The position numbers and the translations under genes were made by a program. The notes beneath the pieces are model-generated. The model was not told the origin of the DNA. It did no database searches and saw only the letters and a list, made by a program, of their open reading frames with translations. Below are positions 14,701 to 29,700 of a stretch of DNA of 64,000 bases, one piece after another (within the stretch, counting starts at the first letter, position 1; each line of letters begins with the position of its first letter). Source of the DNA: Sternotherus odoratus (taxonomy: Eukaryota; Chordata; Testudines; Kinosternidae); assembly GCA_032164245.1 (NCBI GenBank), contig JAVMKO010000007.1, forward strand, positions 5,170,371 through 5,234,370. The letters run 5' to 3'.

Positions 14701-17700
14701 TCTGTTAAATCGAGGGTTTACTGTACTTATGAGAAAACCTTTATTTTAGGTACAAAATCTTTAAAAACAGTATCTTCCAGCTTCTTCCATCTACAGGTCA
14801 TCCAAGTCACGGTGATTTGTGAAGCGCAGAGAACGTATTAAAGCTTTCATGGGCGACCACCTACTTCACCAGATGCATGAAGTGGAAATGACCAGAGGCA
14901 GGTATAAATATGTAGGTAGGAATCAGGCTAGAGATAACGAGGTTAGTTCAATCAGGGAGGATGAGGCCCTCTTCTAACAGTTGATCTGGAGAAGTGAACA
15001 CGAAGGGAGGCTTTTACTTGGAAAGTAGAAGAACAGTACTGAAGATTTTTTAATTGCCTGCTTTAAATTTTAGAAGGTGCCTAGGCTTTGGAAAAGGAGC
15101 CAGAGAAAAATGAATAAAATAAATCAGAAACCAGGAGACTGCTGACCAGATTTGAGAACAGGTAACTGCTCAAAGGAAAAACAGGACTAATACCTAATGT
15201 ATTCCTGATCTGCAAAAGCATTTTAGGAAGCTTTGTGGCGAGAAGGAGTTACATTTTTGATCCACAATAAAATTTAGACATTTTTTATGGCCTGAGCAGC
15301 AGCACTACAACTTCATCTAGACAGTATGGTGACAATCACCTAGAATAGAGCTGTGGAGGATACTGAACTCTGGTGGAAAGTAAAGTACAACCATTCACAA
15401 ACTAAAACCACTTATGCCCCTTGTAGTTGTGCTGTACTGCATGTGCAACTTTGATTTCCCTGACCCCAGACCATTGGACAGGAGACAAGGCAGCTTAGCA
15501 GAATGCCAGGCTCTCTCTGAGGCCCACTAGTTGGAAAACGACCCTTTCAAAGAAAAGAAAGGCATGTGACAACAGCCAACATACTGTTAAATAGGAGGAG
15601 TCGACCACGACAATAAATACCTGGGTCAACCTAACCCAAAGATTTCAATTGTTCAAGTCCTTTGAATAAATGGAGCTCTATCTTTCCTGTTTTAGGTAAG
15701 TGGATGCACTTGTTGTCCAACTTGTATGGATTTAATCTGATACATGATTAAGGTATTTAAGAACTATATTACCCTGGGTTTACACTCACACCCTTGACTC
15801 CAAAAATTCGATATGAAGATTGACAACTAGAGGCACAACACTAGAAGCTCAAATTGGTTTTAAAAATGTATTGTTTAAAAGGTTTAGACAGCAGCTGAGA
15901 TTACAAAAGCCGTGAACGGCCGTCCCAAATTTTAATGTTCAAAGTGTCTATTCTGCATTTGATCTTAAAATACAAGTCACACAGGCTTGTTTAACATAGC
16001 ACAATTTTTAGAAGTTAAGCATTTGCATTCATAAAAATATCCAATACTCTGAAAAATACTAATGTGTAACATCACCAGAAAGAAGGCAAAAGGACTTGTC
16101 ACCGACACTGTTAACTGAAGATACACTGGAGTTTGTGGTTACATTTGAAGAGAAGTATTTAATCCTTTCAGTAAAGGTTACTCATTTGCCACTGCCTTTT
16201 GCCACCCCACTTAGTTGCAAATGGAAACATAGGTGATTTCCAAGCAAACATGATTTTAGAACAGGGGTGGGCAAACTACGGCCTGCAGTCAGATCCGGCC
16301 CATCAGGACTTTGGATGCAGCCCACACGATTACTACCTCATGGCACCGCGGCCCCGTGCCGCTCCCAGAAGCGGCCAGCACCACATCCCTGCAACCCCTG
16401 GGGGAGAGGAGGGCAGAGGGCTCCATGCGGCGCCCTCGCCTGCAGACACTGCCCCCCTGCAGCTCCCATGGGCCGGGAACGGTGGCCAATGGGAGCTTCG
16501 GGGGAGGTACCCACAGGCAAGGGCAGCACATAGAACCCTCTGCCCACCTCTCCCCCAGGGGTTGCAGGGATGTGGTGCTGCCCACTTCCGGGAGTGGCGC
16601 GGGGCCAGGACAGGCAGGGAGCCTGCCCTGACCCCAGTGAGCATCGCTGCCACCCCAGATCCGCTCCAGGTAAGCGATGCCAGGCCAGAGCCCGCACCTT
16701 GAGCCCCTCCCACATCCCAACTCCCTGCTGCACCCTTCCTGCACCCCTGCCCTGATCCCCCTGCTGCACTTCGCACCCCAACCCCCTGCCCCAGCCCTAC
16801 ATGCAATTTCCCCACCCACATCTGGCCATGGGCCAAAAATGTTGCCCACCCCTGGTTTAGAAGTACTAATGTTTAGGTTGTTCCTGCATTTCATATTCTG
16901 CACTATCCTGAGACTAGAATTTGTGAATGAGCAAAGTCAGAGTTTTGTGTCTTGACAACTTCTGTCTAATCACGTTGTAGTGATCATGGGCTCCAAGAGA
17001 GCCCTGTCCTGACCTCCAGAGAAGAAACAAAGTTGCTGCAACACAGACACTTCACTCAAGGCACTGAAGGAGCTGGGACAAAAGTTCCCGAGGTCTGTGT
17101 GTCAGGTCAGCCCAAAATTAAAATTAAAATTTTAAATGCATACCAATTAAGCTTATTTTGCCTGAAATGTATCAGATATAGATGGCTGAGGCTTTGTTTA
17201 ATATCAAACAATGCAATCAATTCAGACTGCATCTTACATTCCAATAGCAGTGAACGTGCAATTAGTTTAAACATCACAAATATGATGAAATATAGGAACT
17301 AGGATAGCTAAAAGACATTACATACAAAGAGAAACAGAAGTTCCTACCCATATATCCTGTTTTTCACCGATTGGAAAGTTGGAATACAAGTCTATCATTT
17401 CTGGAGTCCTATACATTGGTGTTGTGTTTCTTGTAATCTGCAGGAAAAAAAAAAAAAGGAAAAGTTCATGAAGCAGAGACCTGTACAATGCTCTATGTTC
17501 AGCCTCAGGAAACAGCATTCCAAAAATGTTCTGCTAAAACGAAAGCAAGTAAAATGGACATTCTGACTTCAAAAGCTAGTTTGGGGCACATTAGTCAAGG
17601 GGCAAGTCCTTGGTTCAGTATCAAATACAGTTACGAGGGGAGTACCTCTATGTAAAGCCTACAGGAATGACATTTTAACTGTAATTCAAAAGTATTTGCT

Positions 17701-20700
17701 GCAGTAGACCCTTCAAGCCACACAGCAACCAAAACCAGACTACCTGCTCTCAACCAGGGAGAGGGACACTGAGAAATAAGGAACAGTTATATCATGCCCT
17801 TATGATGTATCTGGAGGAAGGACCCTGCTTTGTGCCTTTTTGACTCCACCCAATGTGAGAAGTTGGCCAACTGCATGGCACTACCTTTCCAGAGAGCCAG
17901 CAGACAATGGTCCATGAGTTCAGGTTCCAAAAAGGAGAAGGGAACCAGAAGTAAGCAGGCATCATTCTTCTAGTACTCAGGACCTCCCAAAAAAAAGAAG
18001 TTGATGCTGTGAGAATCTGCACACTCATGGACAAGTTCATGGATTTTGTTTGAGTCTCATTATTGACCTTCTCCATAACATAGATTGAGAAGGGTTTGAG
18101 ACATCACTTAAAGTAAATCCATCTTTACGCACTATGTTAAGATCTGACAGCATTACTAGTACTTGGACAGATCTATGGACAAATTGCAATTTGAAAGAAA
18201 GAACATGCCAACATTGTTGCATACTACTACTGTACATTACATACAATACAATCTAGTCCAAGATCTGTCAAACAGACCTACTGCTTCATTACATGCCACC
18301 CAATTCCATTTTAGAAGCCATGTTTGATTCGATTTGATCAGTCAAAGGGGTACAACCGACTTTACTTTCCTGTAGACAATGAAAATTCACGTACTAATAG
18401 AAAATAGCAGATGATTCCTTACTCCTCTCCCTTTTTATTAAGGGGGGGAAGTCATCAAAAGCTACACTACCACATGTCAAGTTTCAATTTGTGTTTACAT
18501 TTTATTTCTCCCCATCAGAGAGTAGCAGGTTCTTCATGGGCATTGATCAGGATGGGTGCTCAGGAATGTAGTTTAAACACACAAGCTGTTTTGTTGTAAT
18601 GGCAGACAGCATTTGAACAATGTAGCAGCAGCTGACTCGAAAAAATAAGGCCTTGTAAACCATTACACAACTAAAAGGGCTTCAATTGTCTTAGAACAGT
18701 CGTAAACTTGGGGTTAAGGCTCACAGAGCAGCATTAATAGAATGAACTTAATATCTTATAATTAACAGCATGTCAAGTGTCTCACCTCCTCTTCAACTAT
18801 TGCTCTCTTCTGTGCAGACCAGCTGTAATCAGGATAATGTGCTATAGTTGTAGCACTGCCAAAGTCACACAGCTTAATTGTCCCTTGGTTACTAATCAGC
18901 ATGTTCTCCACCTGCAGATGAGGTAAGTTAACCAATTGAACAAGTTACACACATTTATGAAGGCTGTAGCACATGCACACTTAAATCATGCCCAGGAAGT
19001 ATACAAATATTCATAAAATAAAATGAATCAATACTTAGTATTTTACTGCACATGGTATCCCACACTAGAAGGGACACTTAAGACCCTATAAGAGTAAGTG
19101 ACAGGTTTAAGGTCCAAGCCATAGGCAAAACAGGTAGTAAGACCAGGAAGTCCAGCTCTCCCACTTACTCTAGCCACTAGACAACTTGCCCTGAATGACA
19201 TGAACTATTTTGTGGAATAGTACATCTTTATTTCTAACTCAAATTCAACTCAAAGGACCTAGTATTTTATTTAATCCATGACCCTCCATATGTTGGTTTT
19301 GCATGACATTTTCCAGTGCTTTAAGTCTGAAAAGACATGCAAGGAGTCTTTCACAGATTGCCTGCAAGATTAAGGAGTAGTTTAAAACTTTACTAGTAGC
19401 ACCAGTTAATAGCTGTGGGGGAGGGAGGAGGAGAGAGAGAAGGAAGTTCTCTCCAGAAGAATTCTGTGCTGATTGTGAGGCCCGCAAATGAAAATATAAA
19501 TTAAACCATTTCAATAGGTCTCCCACTGTTCTCATCTTCTTTGTTAGCCTTAGATTGCAAGAGCCTCAGAGTATGGAATATCTTTATCATTGATCTTTAT
19601 CATTGTACAATGGAGCCCCGCTATAACGCGACCGATGGGATCTAAAAAATCCCATTGCGCTAAATGCAGGGTTGTGTTCTAGCAGGCCCCCACTCCCCGG
19701 CAGGCGGGGGGGCTGTGGCTTCTCTCCCTGCTGCCCAGCAGGGGAGAGAAGCTGCGGCCCCCCGCCTGCCTGGGACAGAAAACTCTGGGATTGCAGACTA
19801 CAGCCCAGGAGTTCACTGTGGAAGCCACTGCCCACCCGCCTGCCGGGGGCAGGGACCACCTGCGCCTGCAGCCCCCACCAGCGCCTGCAGCCCCTGCGCA
19901 GCGGGGAGAGAAGCCGCAGCCCCCGCCTGCAGTCCTGAGTTCTCGGTCCCTGGGAGGGGAGGCTGCAGCTTCTCTCCGCGCTGCCCAGCAGGGGAGAGAA
20001 GCCGTGGGCCCCCAGCCTGCCAGGGACAGAGAACAAGGACCTGGGAGCCACGGTATACTCGTGCTATAACCGAACTAGCGTTATTGCGGGGCGCGTTATA
20101 CCGGGGCTCCACTGTTTCTTGACACTGCATTCCCTTGACTCACCCCGATAACTGACTTTTCCATTTAGTGGTTCCTGTTCTGTTAGTGCATTCGTAAGTA
20201 CTCTCCTGTATGCGCCAGGGCTGGCAGAGTGGGCAGAGCACCAGATACAATCAGCACACACCAAAATCATAGGCACACCCAGGCAAGACAGAGCAGAACG
20301 TGCATGCTTACGTGGGCACAGCTTTTAGAACCAGTAGTCACTGGCTTCCTAAGAATTTCAGTAGGGTGTGCATATTTTAAGGGGGTCTCCAAAACCAGCC
20401 TACAGGGAACTTTAAAAATCCAGAGTTAATTCTGAAGAAAATACCTCCCCTATGCTACAAAATTACTTGTTTTGTTCCACAGGGCAACTACTCACAGGGA
20501 CAAACTAATTCAGACCATTTCACGTATGAGAGCCACGGGATTATTTTCAAAGTACCCCACAATTAATATGGAATTTAAACAAGTGGCACCAGCTCTTACA
20601 ACGCTGCATGTATGTAAATCACATTAACGTTAGCCATTGTCAAAAGGATTCCGGGGAAAGCAAATGAAAGATAGTGGGCCACAGCAACAAAGAAAGGAAT

Positions 20701-23700
20701 GAAGTAACGGGAAGTCTGCAGTGGAGGCCACTGCATGATTCTCAACCTATTTGAAGCTGCATTATATCAGAGAATTTCAGAGACCCTAAGATCTTTAAGA
20801 AAAAGCAATTCAAATATTACAAAATCTTTGAGGATATGGAGCCCAATCACCCATTTTCCTACAGAACCAATACCAGAATCATTCACTTTAAGCCCAAATA
20901 AAGATATTTGTAAACTGTTATTAAAACAAACACATTTTAGCTTAAAAGATGGATACTGTTTGACGTAAGGTTTCTCCTCCATCTACCTAAACTCGTTTTT
21001 CTGGGAATGGCCATGCAAAGACACTGCCTGGGATCATTTTAGTGAGGCCACTGTCTGTTGCATCACAAAGATCAAGATCTTGCCCTGTATGTTCCTGTAA
21101 AAGTTCTCTCCCTGTGCAGCTACTGTAGTATGAAGCCAGCTTTCTTGCTCCCTCTCATCGCCTACGCTGGGAGGGGGGGAAATCAACCTAAGATACGCAA
21201 CTTAAGCTATGCTCTTCCCGTAGCTGAAGTCAACGTATTTAGGTTGACTTACCGCGGCCTCTTCACGGCGGTGAGTTGACTGCTGCCACTCCCCTGTCAA
21301 CTCCACCTGTGCCTCTCACAGCAGTGGAGTACAGGAGTCGAAGGGAGAGTGCTCAGGGATCGATTTATCGTGTCTAGACTAGACGTGATAAATCGACCCC
21401 TGAAAGATCGATTGCCAACCGCTGATCCGGCGGATAATGGAGACCTGACCTTTGAGTCTCTGCCAAGGACAGGTTTTCTTAATAGGCACTGAGTAGTAAC
21501 AGAAGAAATTAATAATGTAATTTTTAGTTAGCTATGCAAAATTGCCTATTATAGTAGCATTCTAAACAAAATTAGGGCCCCCACTGTTCAAGGTGCTGAG
21601 CAGAGTAGAACATCAGCCCTTGCCCTTGAACTAGTGCCTCAGGAAAAATTTCAAGTTTTAAAAACATGCCAACCCTTGGCAACTACATAGTTACTGCCAA
21701 CAATTTTACCTCAGATCTCGTCTTCCTACCATTTGTAAAAGATTGACAAAGGATGAAAGGTCTTAAAATACCCAATCAGGAAATAAGTGGCCCATTTGAT
21801 TAATACGAGTTCAAAAGTCAACATGCTCAAAAACAAAGCACTACAACAAAAGGCAGATTTTAGGGCCTTTTGAAACTACAGCCACCCGAATACCACACAC
21901 ACTCACTGCAGCTGGTCACTAGATTCAGAAGAGAAGCAGCATTTCAGTAGCACGCTGACATTATGCTCCGCTTCCTTTCACAGCTTTATGTTTCTGCTAT
22001 TAAAAAATTCTTACCACCAAGAAGTGTGTGGCTTCCAGTCACGAGCCTACTTACAAGCATATAGGAACTATTTTTCAGATTAAAGTATGAGTGGGAAACA
22101 GACCACATGATTTCAGTTTGAGCTCTGAAATTTAATTAACAGCATATTCAACAAGTATTTCCAACACCAAAAATACAGGTCAAGGATATGGTCTAAACCA
22201 GGGGTCTCAAACATGCGGCCCGGGGGCCACATGCGGCCCGCAAAGCCCTTCCCTGCGGCCCGCCAAGCTTCCTGGCGCCCCCCCTCCCCCCCGGTCCCCC
22301 CATAGCAGTTTGCAGGACGGAGGGGCCAGAAGTGGAGGCTTCTCTGCTGCCTGGCTGGGCCGCGCGTGTTTCTAGCTCTGGACTTCCTATATTGCTCTTG
22401 CTTTGTTTGCCAAACAGCTGTTGGTGGTGCCTAGCGCTTTCCAGGAGGGAATGGGGAGCTGCGTGCTCAGAGCAGGAGGTGGGGCAGGGGTGGGACCTCT
22501 TGGAAGGGGTGGAGTGGGGGTGGAGCCGGGGCAGCGAGGGCAGGGTGTGTGGCAGTGGTGCGGCCCTCGGGCCAGTGCACTAGTCCTCATGGAAGGGGTG
22601 GAGTCGGGGCAGAGCCGGGGCAGCGAGGGTGTGTGTGTGTGTGTGTCAGTGGTGCGGCCCTCGAGCCAGTGCACTAGTCCTCATGGAAGGGGTGGAGTGG
22701 GGGCAGAGCCGGGGCAGCGAGGGTATGTGTGTGTGTCAGTGGTGCGGCCCTCGGGCCAGTGCACTAGTCCTCATGCGGCCCTCATGGTCATTTGAGTTTG
22801 AGACCCCTGGTCTAAACACTAAGTCATGTAGTGGTGTCCTTCTTTGCCAGAGAGCAATCCCAACAAGATGGATATGTACTCGTACCATCATTTGAAATGC
22901 TGCATATTCAGGTTTCTCAATTTCATTAGTTCTACAGCATCAACGTTATAGTTCACCCTGGAAGTCTGCTTTTACGCTTCATTCAACTGTTGCAGTCACT
23001 TAAATTCTGTACCGTACCTTTAAATCTCTATGAATAATAGGTGGTTTCTGTTTATGCATATGTTGCACTGCTCTGCAGGTCTGATAAAATATCTTCAAAA
23101 CTGTATCACACGAGAGGGGTCCTTTGGATTCTGCTTTCTTTAAGAATTCCACCAGTTGCCCTACAGGAAATGGAACCAGTTCAGATTAGTATACAAATGC
23201 TTCAAGTTTTGGAAACGTGCCATTAATATATTGGATAAATCTAAACATGACACACACCTCTCCTGATCAAGAAACATTTAATCCGCTGAATTGGACAAGA
23301 GATTTGATCAAGACTATTTTGACAATAAAGAAAATCCAGGAAGATTTCTGACAAAAGACTAAGCACTAAGAAGATGCTGTCATACCAAACAAAAAAAAAA
23401 AAAAACACACCACCACATTGAAATACTCCTTATTTCAAATGATCCATATAGTTTTAAAGCATTCATAGCCTCCATCCCATTAGGATGAAAATACTGCCCC
23501 TTCATTTCAAACTATGCCAACAATACCCACTGGACATTTTATTGCCCAATATTCGCTATCAGGGACCAGCACAGGGTTGACGACAAGGAATCAATGACTA
23601 AACTAGTCATGAATCATTTTAAAGGGACCATTCCCTATACCAGCTGACACTTCATCACAGAAGCAGTATATTCTTCCCTCCTCGCTACTCCTGCCAAGGC

Positions 23701-26700
23701 ATGAGTCAGAAACCACCCTTCCAGCTGAGAAAAACTGGACAACACCCTTAGCCAGGAAGTGCTGCTCCTAAAGAAGCAACTAATGGAAGTCTGAATGCTT
23801 CAAGTAATTAGTCTAACCCATGGCAGTTAAAGGTGTGATGGGATCTATAGATAATTAGAGATTACAAATGTTGGTTTGTTTAACCTCGAAAGGAGAGGAG
23901 CTAGAGGGAATTTATGAGAAGTACTGTAGATTATGAAGGGAACAATAAAAACTGATCACCTTGCTCCTTTTCAGAATGGCCCATAAATATGACAGCAGGT
24001 AAATTGTGGTCTTGCTAGATAAGGTTTAGTGTAGTAAAAGCGTGTACTTTTCTAGTTCAAGGTCTATGTACTCATTTGGAAGAAAACACTCCGTTCCTAA
24101 AACAAGCCACACTACTCAAACAAAAAGAAGTTTTACCTTTACAAAGCTCAGTGAGCAGAAGAAACTCGCCCTGCCCGGTATCAGATTCTTCTTTTCCTAT
24201 TGATGCAGCAGAGCAGAACTGGACAACATTAGGATGACCTGAAAGCTTTTTCTGGGGATTTGTTCAAGGAAAAACTAAGCATGTCAGATTTTCTTCCATA
24301 CTATTATACACAACCAGCTCACATACAAGTCTTTATCCAACTGGGAAATAATACACTTTCTGAATTTCCTCTCCGAAATTATGACAGACCAAATCACTAT
24401 CTCACGTTCCATGCATCATATTACAGCAGTTTACTTTAGTAAGGTGGAAACATCCTTTGACTTCACAAATTATGGCTTGGCAATTAGTGACCTCTAGGCT
24501 ATGATTGGTCACCGAAGGAAGGAGAATATAGCTGGTGCAATAATTTATTTACAGGAAGTTTGATGCCCACAACTTTTTATGATGTACAGTTACTTTAGCA
24601 TCAGTTTTTCAGAGTTCAATTTTACGGATGACACTAAAAAATTACCTAAACATTTGAACAGATTAAAAAAAGGAGCTGAATGACCCAGGGAATTGATGCG
24701 ACTGAAAGCCTTTTATCCTGTAACTCGTTAATCTGTAACGAGCCCAGGGTTGCAAAGATTTTCTTCACTGGAGGAATACGTTAGAAATATTTTCAGTGTC
24801 AATATGGATCGTGAAGAACAGAAGCTTCCTGTGTCTTCAGGATTTTCATTTCTTTATTCTACATATTGAATTTTGACCCGAAAAGGATACCATGAAACAA
24901 ACTTCTTGAATGATGGCTCTATTCTTCTCCTCTTCGTTAGACAATAACCTCTGTATCAGAAAAAAAGACTCTTGAAAGGGGGTATACTGTTTTGAAGTAT
25001 TATAAACATATAAAAAAAAACATACATGGGAAAAATTTGATCTAATTAAACCACCAACTCTCAAGATCAGGGATCACGAGTCAAAGCTGAACATGTCACC
25101 ACAACAATAACCAGGTTGCTAGTCACCTGTCCATCTACATCAGTGGTTTTCAACCTTTCCAGACTTCTTTCTCAAGCCCCACCACCCAGGGATGAGGCAT
25201 GTAACTTCGCTTCATGGGTCTCCCAGGCAATTACCCTGCTTGCCACCTTCTAACAGCGACCCTGCACTTGACATGCCCCTAAATCCATCTCATGGCTCCT
25301 CTGGGGTTTACGCCCCCCAGGGTGAGAAACACTCATTTAGATGAGTTGACGTATCCCCTGGAAGACCTTTGTGTACCCCTGGCTGAGAACCACTTATCTA
25401 TATTCTCTCTCTGGGAACACAGACTCTAGAATCACGTTTGCACTACTGCCCGTAGCAATTCCCCCACAGACAAACCCCATGCATTATGGAGCCACTGGAA
25501 GTTAGTTCTGCAGCCGCCTTCTGGACTTCTGGGATGTTTTGCTACAGCAGACAAGCTTGTGCAGCAGATAGAAGGGAATTTTTAATGGAATTAAATACGG
25601 CCATCACTACCAATCTTCCTTGTTTTATTGATGTGGATATTAAATATATTGTCCCCCACACTTCCAATTTGCTATTGAGTTATGCATCAAGAAATTCAAC
25701 TCCATTCTGGTGGCAGAGGGAGGAGAAAGACTGGAGATTGGGGTAGCTGTAACTTTTGGCACCTATGGAGTGGTTGGGGTTTTCTGAAAACAGTGCCTCT
25801 CTCTTGTCTTAGGTGAAACAGAGATGGATAGGGAGAGAATTGGGTGTTCTTGCACTCACTTGATCATCCAGTTCCCCCTTCTGAAATGCATTTTCCTGGG
25901 GGTTACCCCTAGAGAAAGTTCATACCCGCTGTGAGGCTGGAGTCATGCAATCTTATGGTGAAAGATTTCACGCTGTTGTCTGCTAAAGGTTGGTCTACAC
26001 TACCACTTAAGTCAATCTAACTTCTGTCACTCAGAGGTGTGAAAAACCACCCCTGAGAGACACAAGTTACCATGACTTAAGCACTATCCAGACCAACACT
26101 ATGTCAATGGAAGACACTCTCCTGCTGATATAGCTTCCATCTCTTGCGGAGGTGGAGTAATTATGCTGATGGAAGAGCCCTCTCCTATAGGCATAGAGCA
26201 TCTTCACCAGATGTGCTACAGCAGTGCAGTTGCGCGGATAGTCACTTGGTAGGTGATGGCCCATCAACTTTGATGACACCTGGCTAGAGGTGTCAGCTTG
26301 CTTGTCTTTGAGAAATTGGTTTACCCACTCCCCAGACATGTCTGGTAAACACACTTCAGTCATGACTTCGGCTTATATTCATGTACGGTACTAGTATCCC
26401 ACAGACTATCGGACCACCAATACATGTATGGCCATAATAACAGACCAGCTCAGCAAACAGCCGGACTCTCCATTCTTCCTTAGGTCGGACAAAGATACAT
26501 CCTCGGAGATACATCTTTAAACCCCGAAACAAACAAGTTAGTACTGGCCCTCTGACTGTTACTGCCCCTGACATGGCTAGTTATCACCCCTCACCTTGTA
26601 CATGTTAGCTTTGACAAAGTGAAGTATTTTCTGTGTCCATTTACACAGTAGAGGAAAGAGCCTATGTGACTTATCCGGACTGGTACAGTTTTGTATACAC

Positions 26701-29700
26701 ACACGTACTATAGTGACCATCAGGCTAATTTAGCACTGAGTTAAGATACACATTTCAATCTTTAAAGTGATTTAAACACATAGTACCTTTAAAGCGTAAT
26801 CTTTGCCACTTCCAAGATCTTGAGCTTCATATACAAAAGCAAACCCACCTATGAGATTAAGAAAAGTAAATTATACATTTCATTCACGTCTCTACCAGGT
26901 ACATTGATTTCGCTTTAACAACTATAAATAGACATTTTTCTGTTAATATTAGAAGTGTCTCTAAATACATTGAGTATTCGATTATTTTTCAATTCCTAAT
27001 CACCAACTTTAAGAATACCATAAATGTATTAGAAAGTTGGAATGGGCTTCTGCTAAAATTCATAGGGATGGATTAGGGCTGATTCAGTAGCCCTCTACAA
27101 TTGCCCCTTGTGTTGCTAGTAGGCCCCTCCCATATGGAAAAAATAGGGGTGGGCTGCAGCCATACCAAAGAGGTCAAAGACAAAGCATCTTTGACATGCT
27201 GTTCAATCTGGTCAGGTTCTTTTTGGTGGTTCATTTATGGCCTGGGCACAAAAAGAACACCTCCCAAAATTCAGAGAACTACGGTGTTGCAATCAGTGGG
27301 ACAGAGCTCCCCAAAGAATGTACCCCAAAAGTAAAGTGACTACTGATGTGAACATTAAATAATTTCAGCACCTACAAATGTGTGTATCTTCTAATGAGAG
27401 AGAATGTGAACGTGAACGTTCTCTCTCTCTCTCTCTCTCTCTCTCGTATATATCCTTAATCCTCACGCCTTTTGTGGAATGCTCCATGCCTGGACACCCA
27501 TCAAGTTTCCTTGCGCACACACTCAGGAGTAGCTCCCACATCACATGCTTTTTATCTGTTTTTCTTATTTTCTTTAGTCTCTATATTTGCAGGTTATATT
27601 TTCTTTGGGTTTTTGTCCTTCACCCTTTTCTCTTCACACCTCTGCTCCTCTACTTTGTGAAGCGCGTAAGTTTTCACCGTTAACTTCCCCAATTCTCAGT
27701 AACAGCAGGTCCCCCACTGCTTTGCTCTCCAGTCTCTGCTGGCCTCTGAGTACATGCCCACCTCCTGTGGTATCCAAGCCCTACTACAGACAGGGGCAGG
27801 GAAATGGCAGCGTTTGGAGTCCAAAGCCTCCCTTTATTCCACCGTTGCTTCAGGCAGCATTGCTTACACCACCATGCTCCAGCTGGGAAGTCCGATTTCA
27901 CTATGGAAGGGCACGTCATCCAAACTGAACCATCAAACTAACCACTGCACTTTAAGTTTTAACTGGCTTTGTTCACATTTTTCTGCCTTTACTACCCTCT
28001 TCACCTAGCAAATCATTTATGGGTCAAGTTTACCTCCGACAGCGAGAAAAGACATTATCTGGGTCTCGACAAGCCTTCCGCTAAGCCTCTTTCCGCTTGC
28101 AGAAGGGCTTGGTGGAAGAGCTGTAACAGTAACCCCTTTAGGAGACAGAAGTGAAGGGAATGCATTTAGACCCCCATATCCACAGATACTGAGACCTAAA
28201 AAGCAGCCCAAACAGAGGAGTTTCTCTGTTCGCTGTGTTATACCCACACCACAGGTTGACAAAGAGGCCACACTGGCTGAGTTTTCCCTGTCAAGATGTT
28301 CTGTCACTTTACATATTTGTTACTTTTCACACATCTCATTTCATTAAGGGCTTGTCTACATGTACAGCGGCACCGATATAGCAGCACGTCTGGGGAGGAC
28401 GCCCTATGCCAGCAGGGGTGAGCTCCCTCTCGACATCATAAAATCACCTCTGAGCATGGCAGACAATGCCAGCGGGAGAGCTTCACTTTCCAACACAGTG
28501 CCGTGCACACCGGCGCTTGTGTTGGCATAACTTGTGTCACTCAAAGGAGTGATTTATTCACACCCTTTAGTGACTTAAGTTAGGTCACCATAAGCTCTAC
28601 TGTAGACACAGCCCCAATTTAGGTCTTAAAGCCCAGATTTCAACACTGCAAAGGCTACATTTAATAAGTATTCAAGGTTATTCTAATTCACCTCATGACT
28701 GGGTGCCTATTTTGCACTGCTTCCATCTGGCTTCAAAGGGAATCTCAGTGATATTTCAAACACATAGGAGAGAGAAATTGCTTATTTGGGTTTTCATAGC
28801 TACATTTTCTTATCATTTATGATGAGTGGAGTGTTGTGTATAAAGTGGAGTCATTTTCAAAACATAGACGACTTGCTAGCATCAGTCTACTATTAAAAGC
28901 ATTACGGTTTTTTGAAGTAGCAAAACATTTATGTACTTTCATGAACTAAGTGGGGTGGTTTGTTTGTTACCAAGCTGCCATTTGTTACTGGCGATAAATG
29001 TAGTTTGCACCCTCAACCTCTTTTCACAATGCCTACCCAGTAACTAGTTAGGAAATGGGTTCAGAGCTCTGAACACAACACAAAGCGTCCTGCTTAATGG
29101 GAAGTGACACAGGAGTGAGTCATGGGCCAGTGCAGGAGAGACAAGGAGGAGTTGACCTGCTGTCCTCTTTGACTAAGGGAACAAGATGCCAGTACCTCCA
29201 GTCCAGCCACCTTACACATGCTGGAACACCTGCTCTGCACATGAGGAACACTGCCCAGGTTAGGCAGGATGAATGCATACATTTGCTTCTTGAGCAATCC
29301 AAACAGCTAGCACGCTTTTCAGAGAGCTGACACTCAGAACCCGTTTTTAGGATTGTGTGTCATCACTATAGTCCCATATAGTAACAGCAAGAGACTCCCA
29401 CAGAGGATCCACTCATCTTGTTTTCCCAATAGCGCCAATAACAAGAACTCCATGACTCTCTCCCTCTGATGTTGGTACCCTTAGGGAACTATTGTGCTAT
29501 ATACAGGGAAAGCACAGGCAAAATCCTGGGGGCACAACGTGGAAGGAAAGGAATGAGGAGATGAGCAGAGGGGCTAGGGAAGAAGTCAAACAGAATGAGA
29601 GAGAGAGAAACACTGGAGGTGACTAACTAGTAAGTCCAGGGCCATCCCTAGACATTCTGGTGCCCTACGCAGCCCCCTTCCCCCCCCCCCCCCCCATGGG

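Noticed and set aside
16199..16955. Overlapping open frames on both strands of 90-200 codons
   Set aside because: All lie in a hAT MITE with readable ends and target duplication; no domain is recognisable.
22550..22790. CRISPR-like regularly spaced repeats
   Set aside because: The units are contiguous tandem repeats within a MITE in a vertebrate intron; there are no unique spacers.
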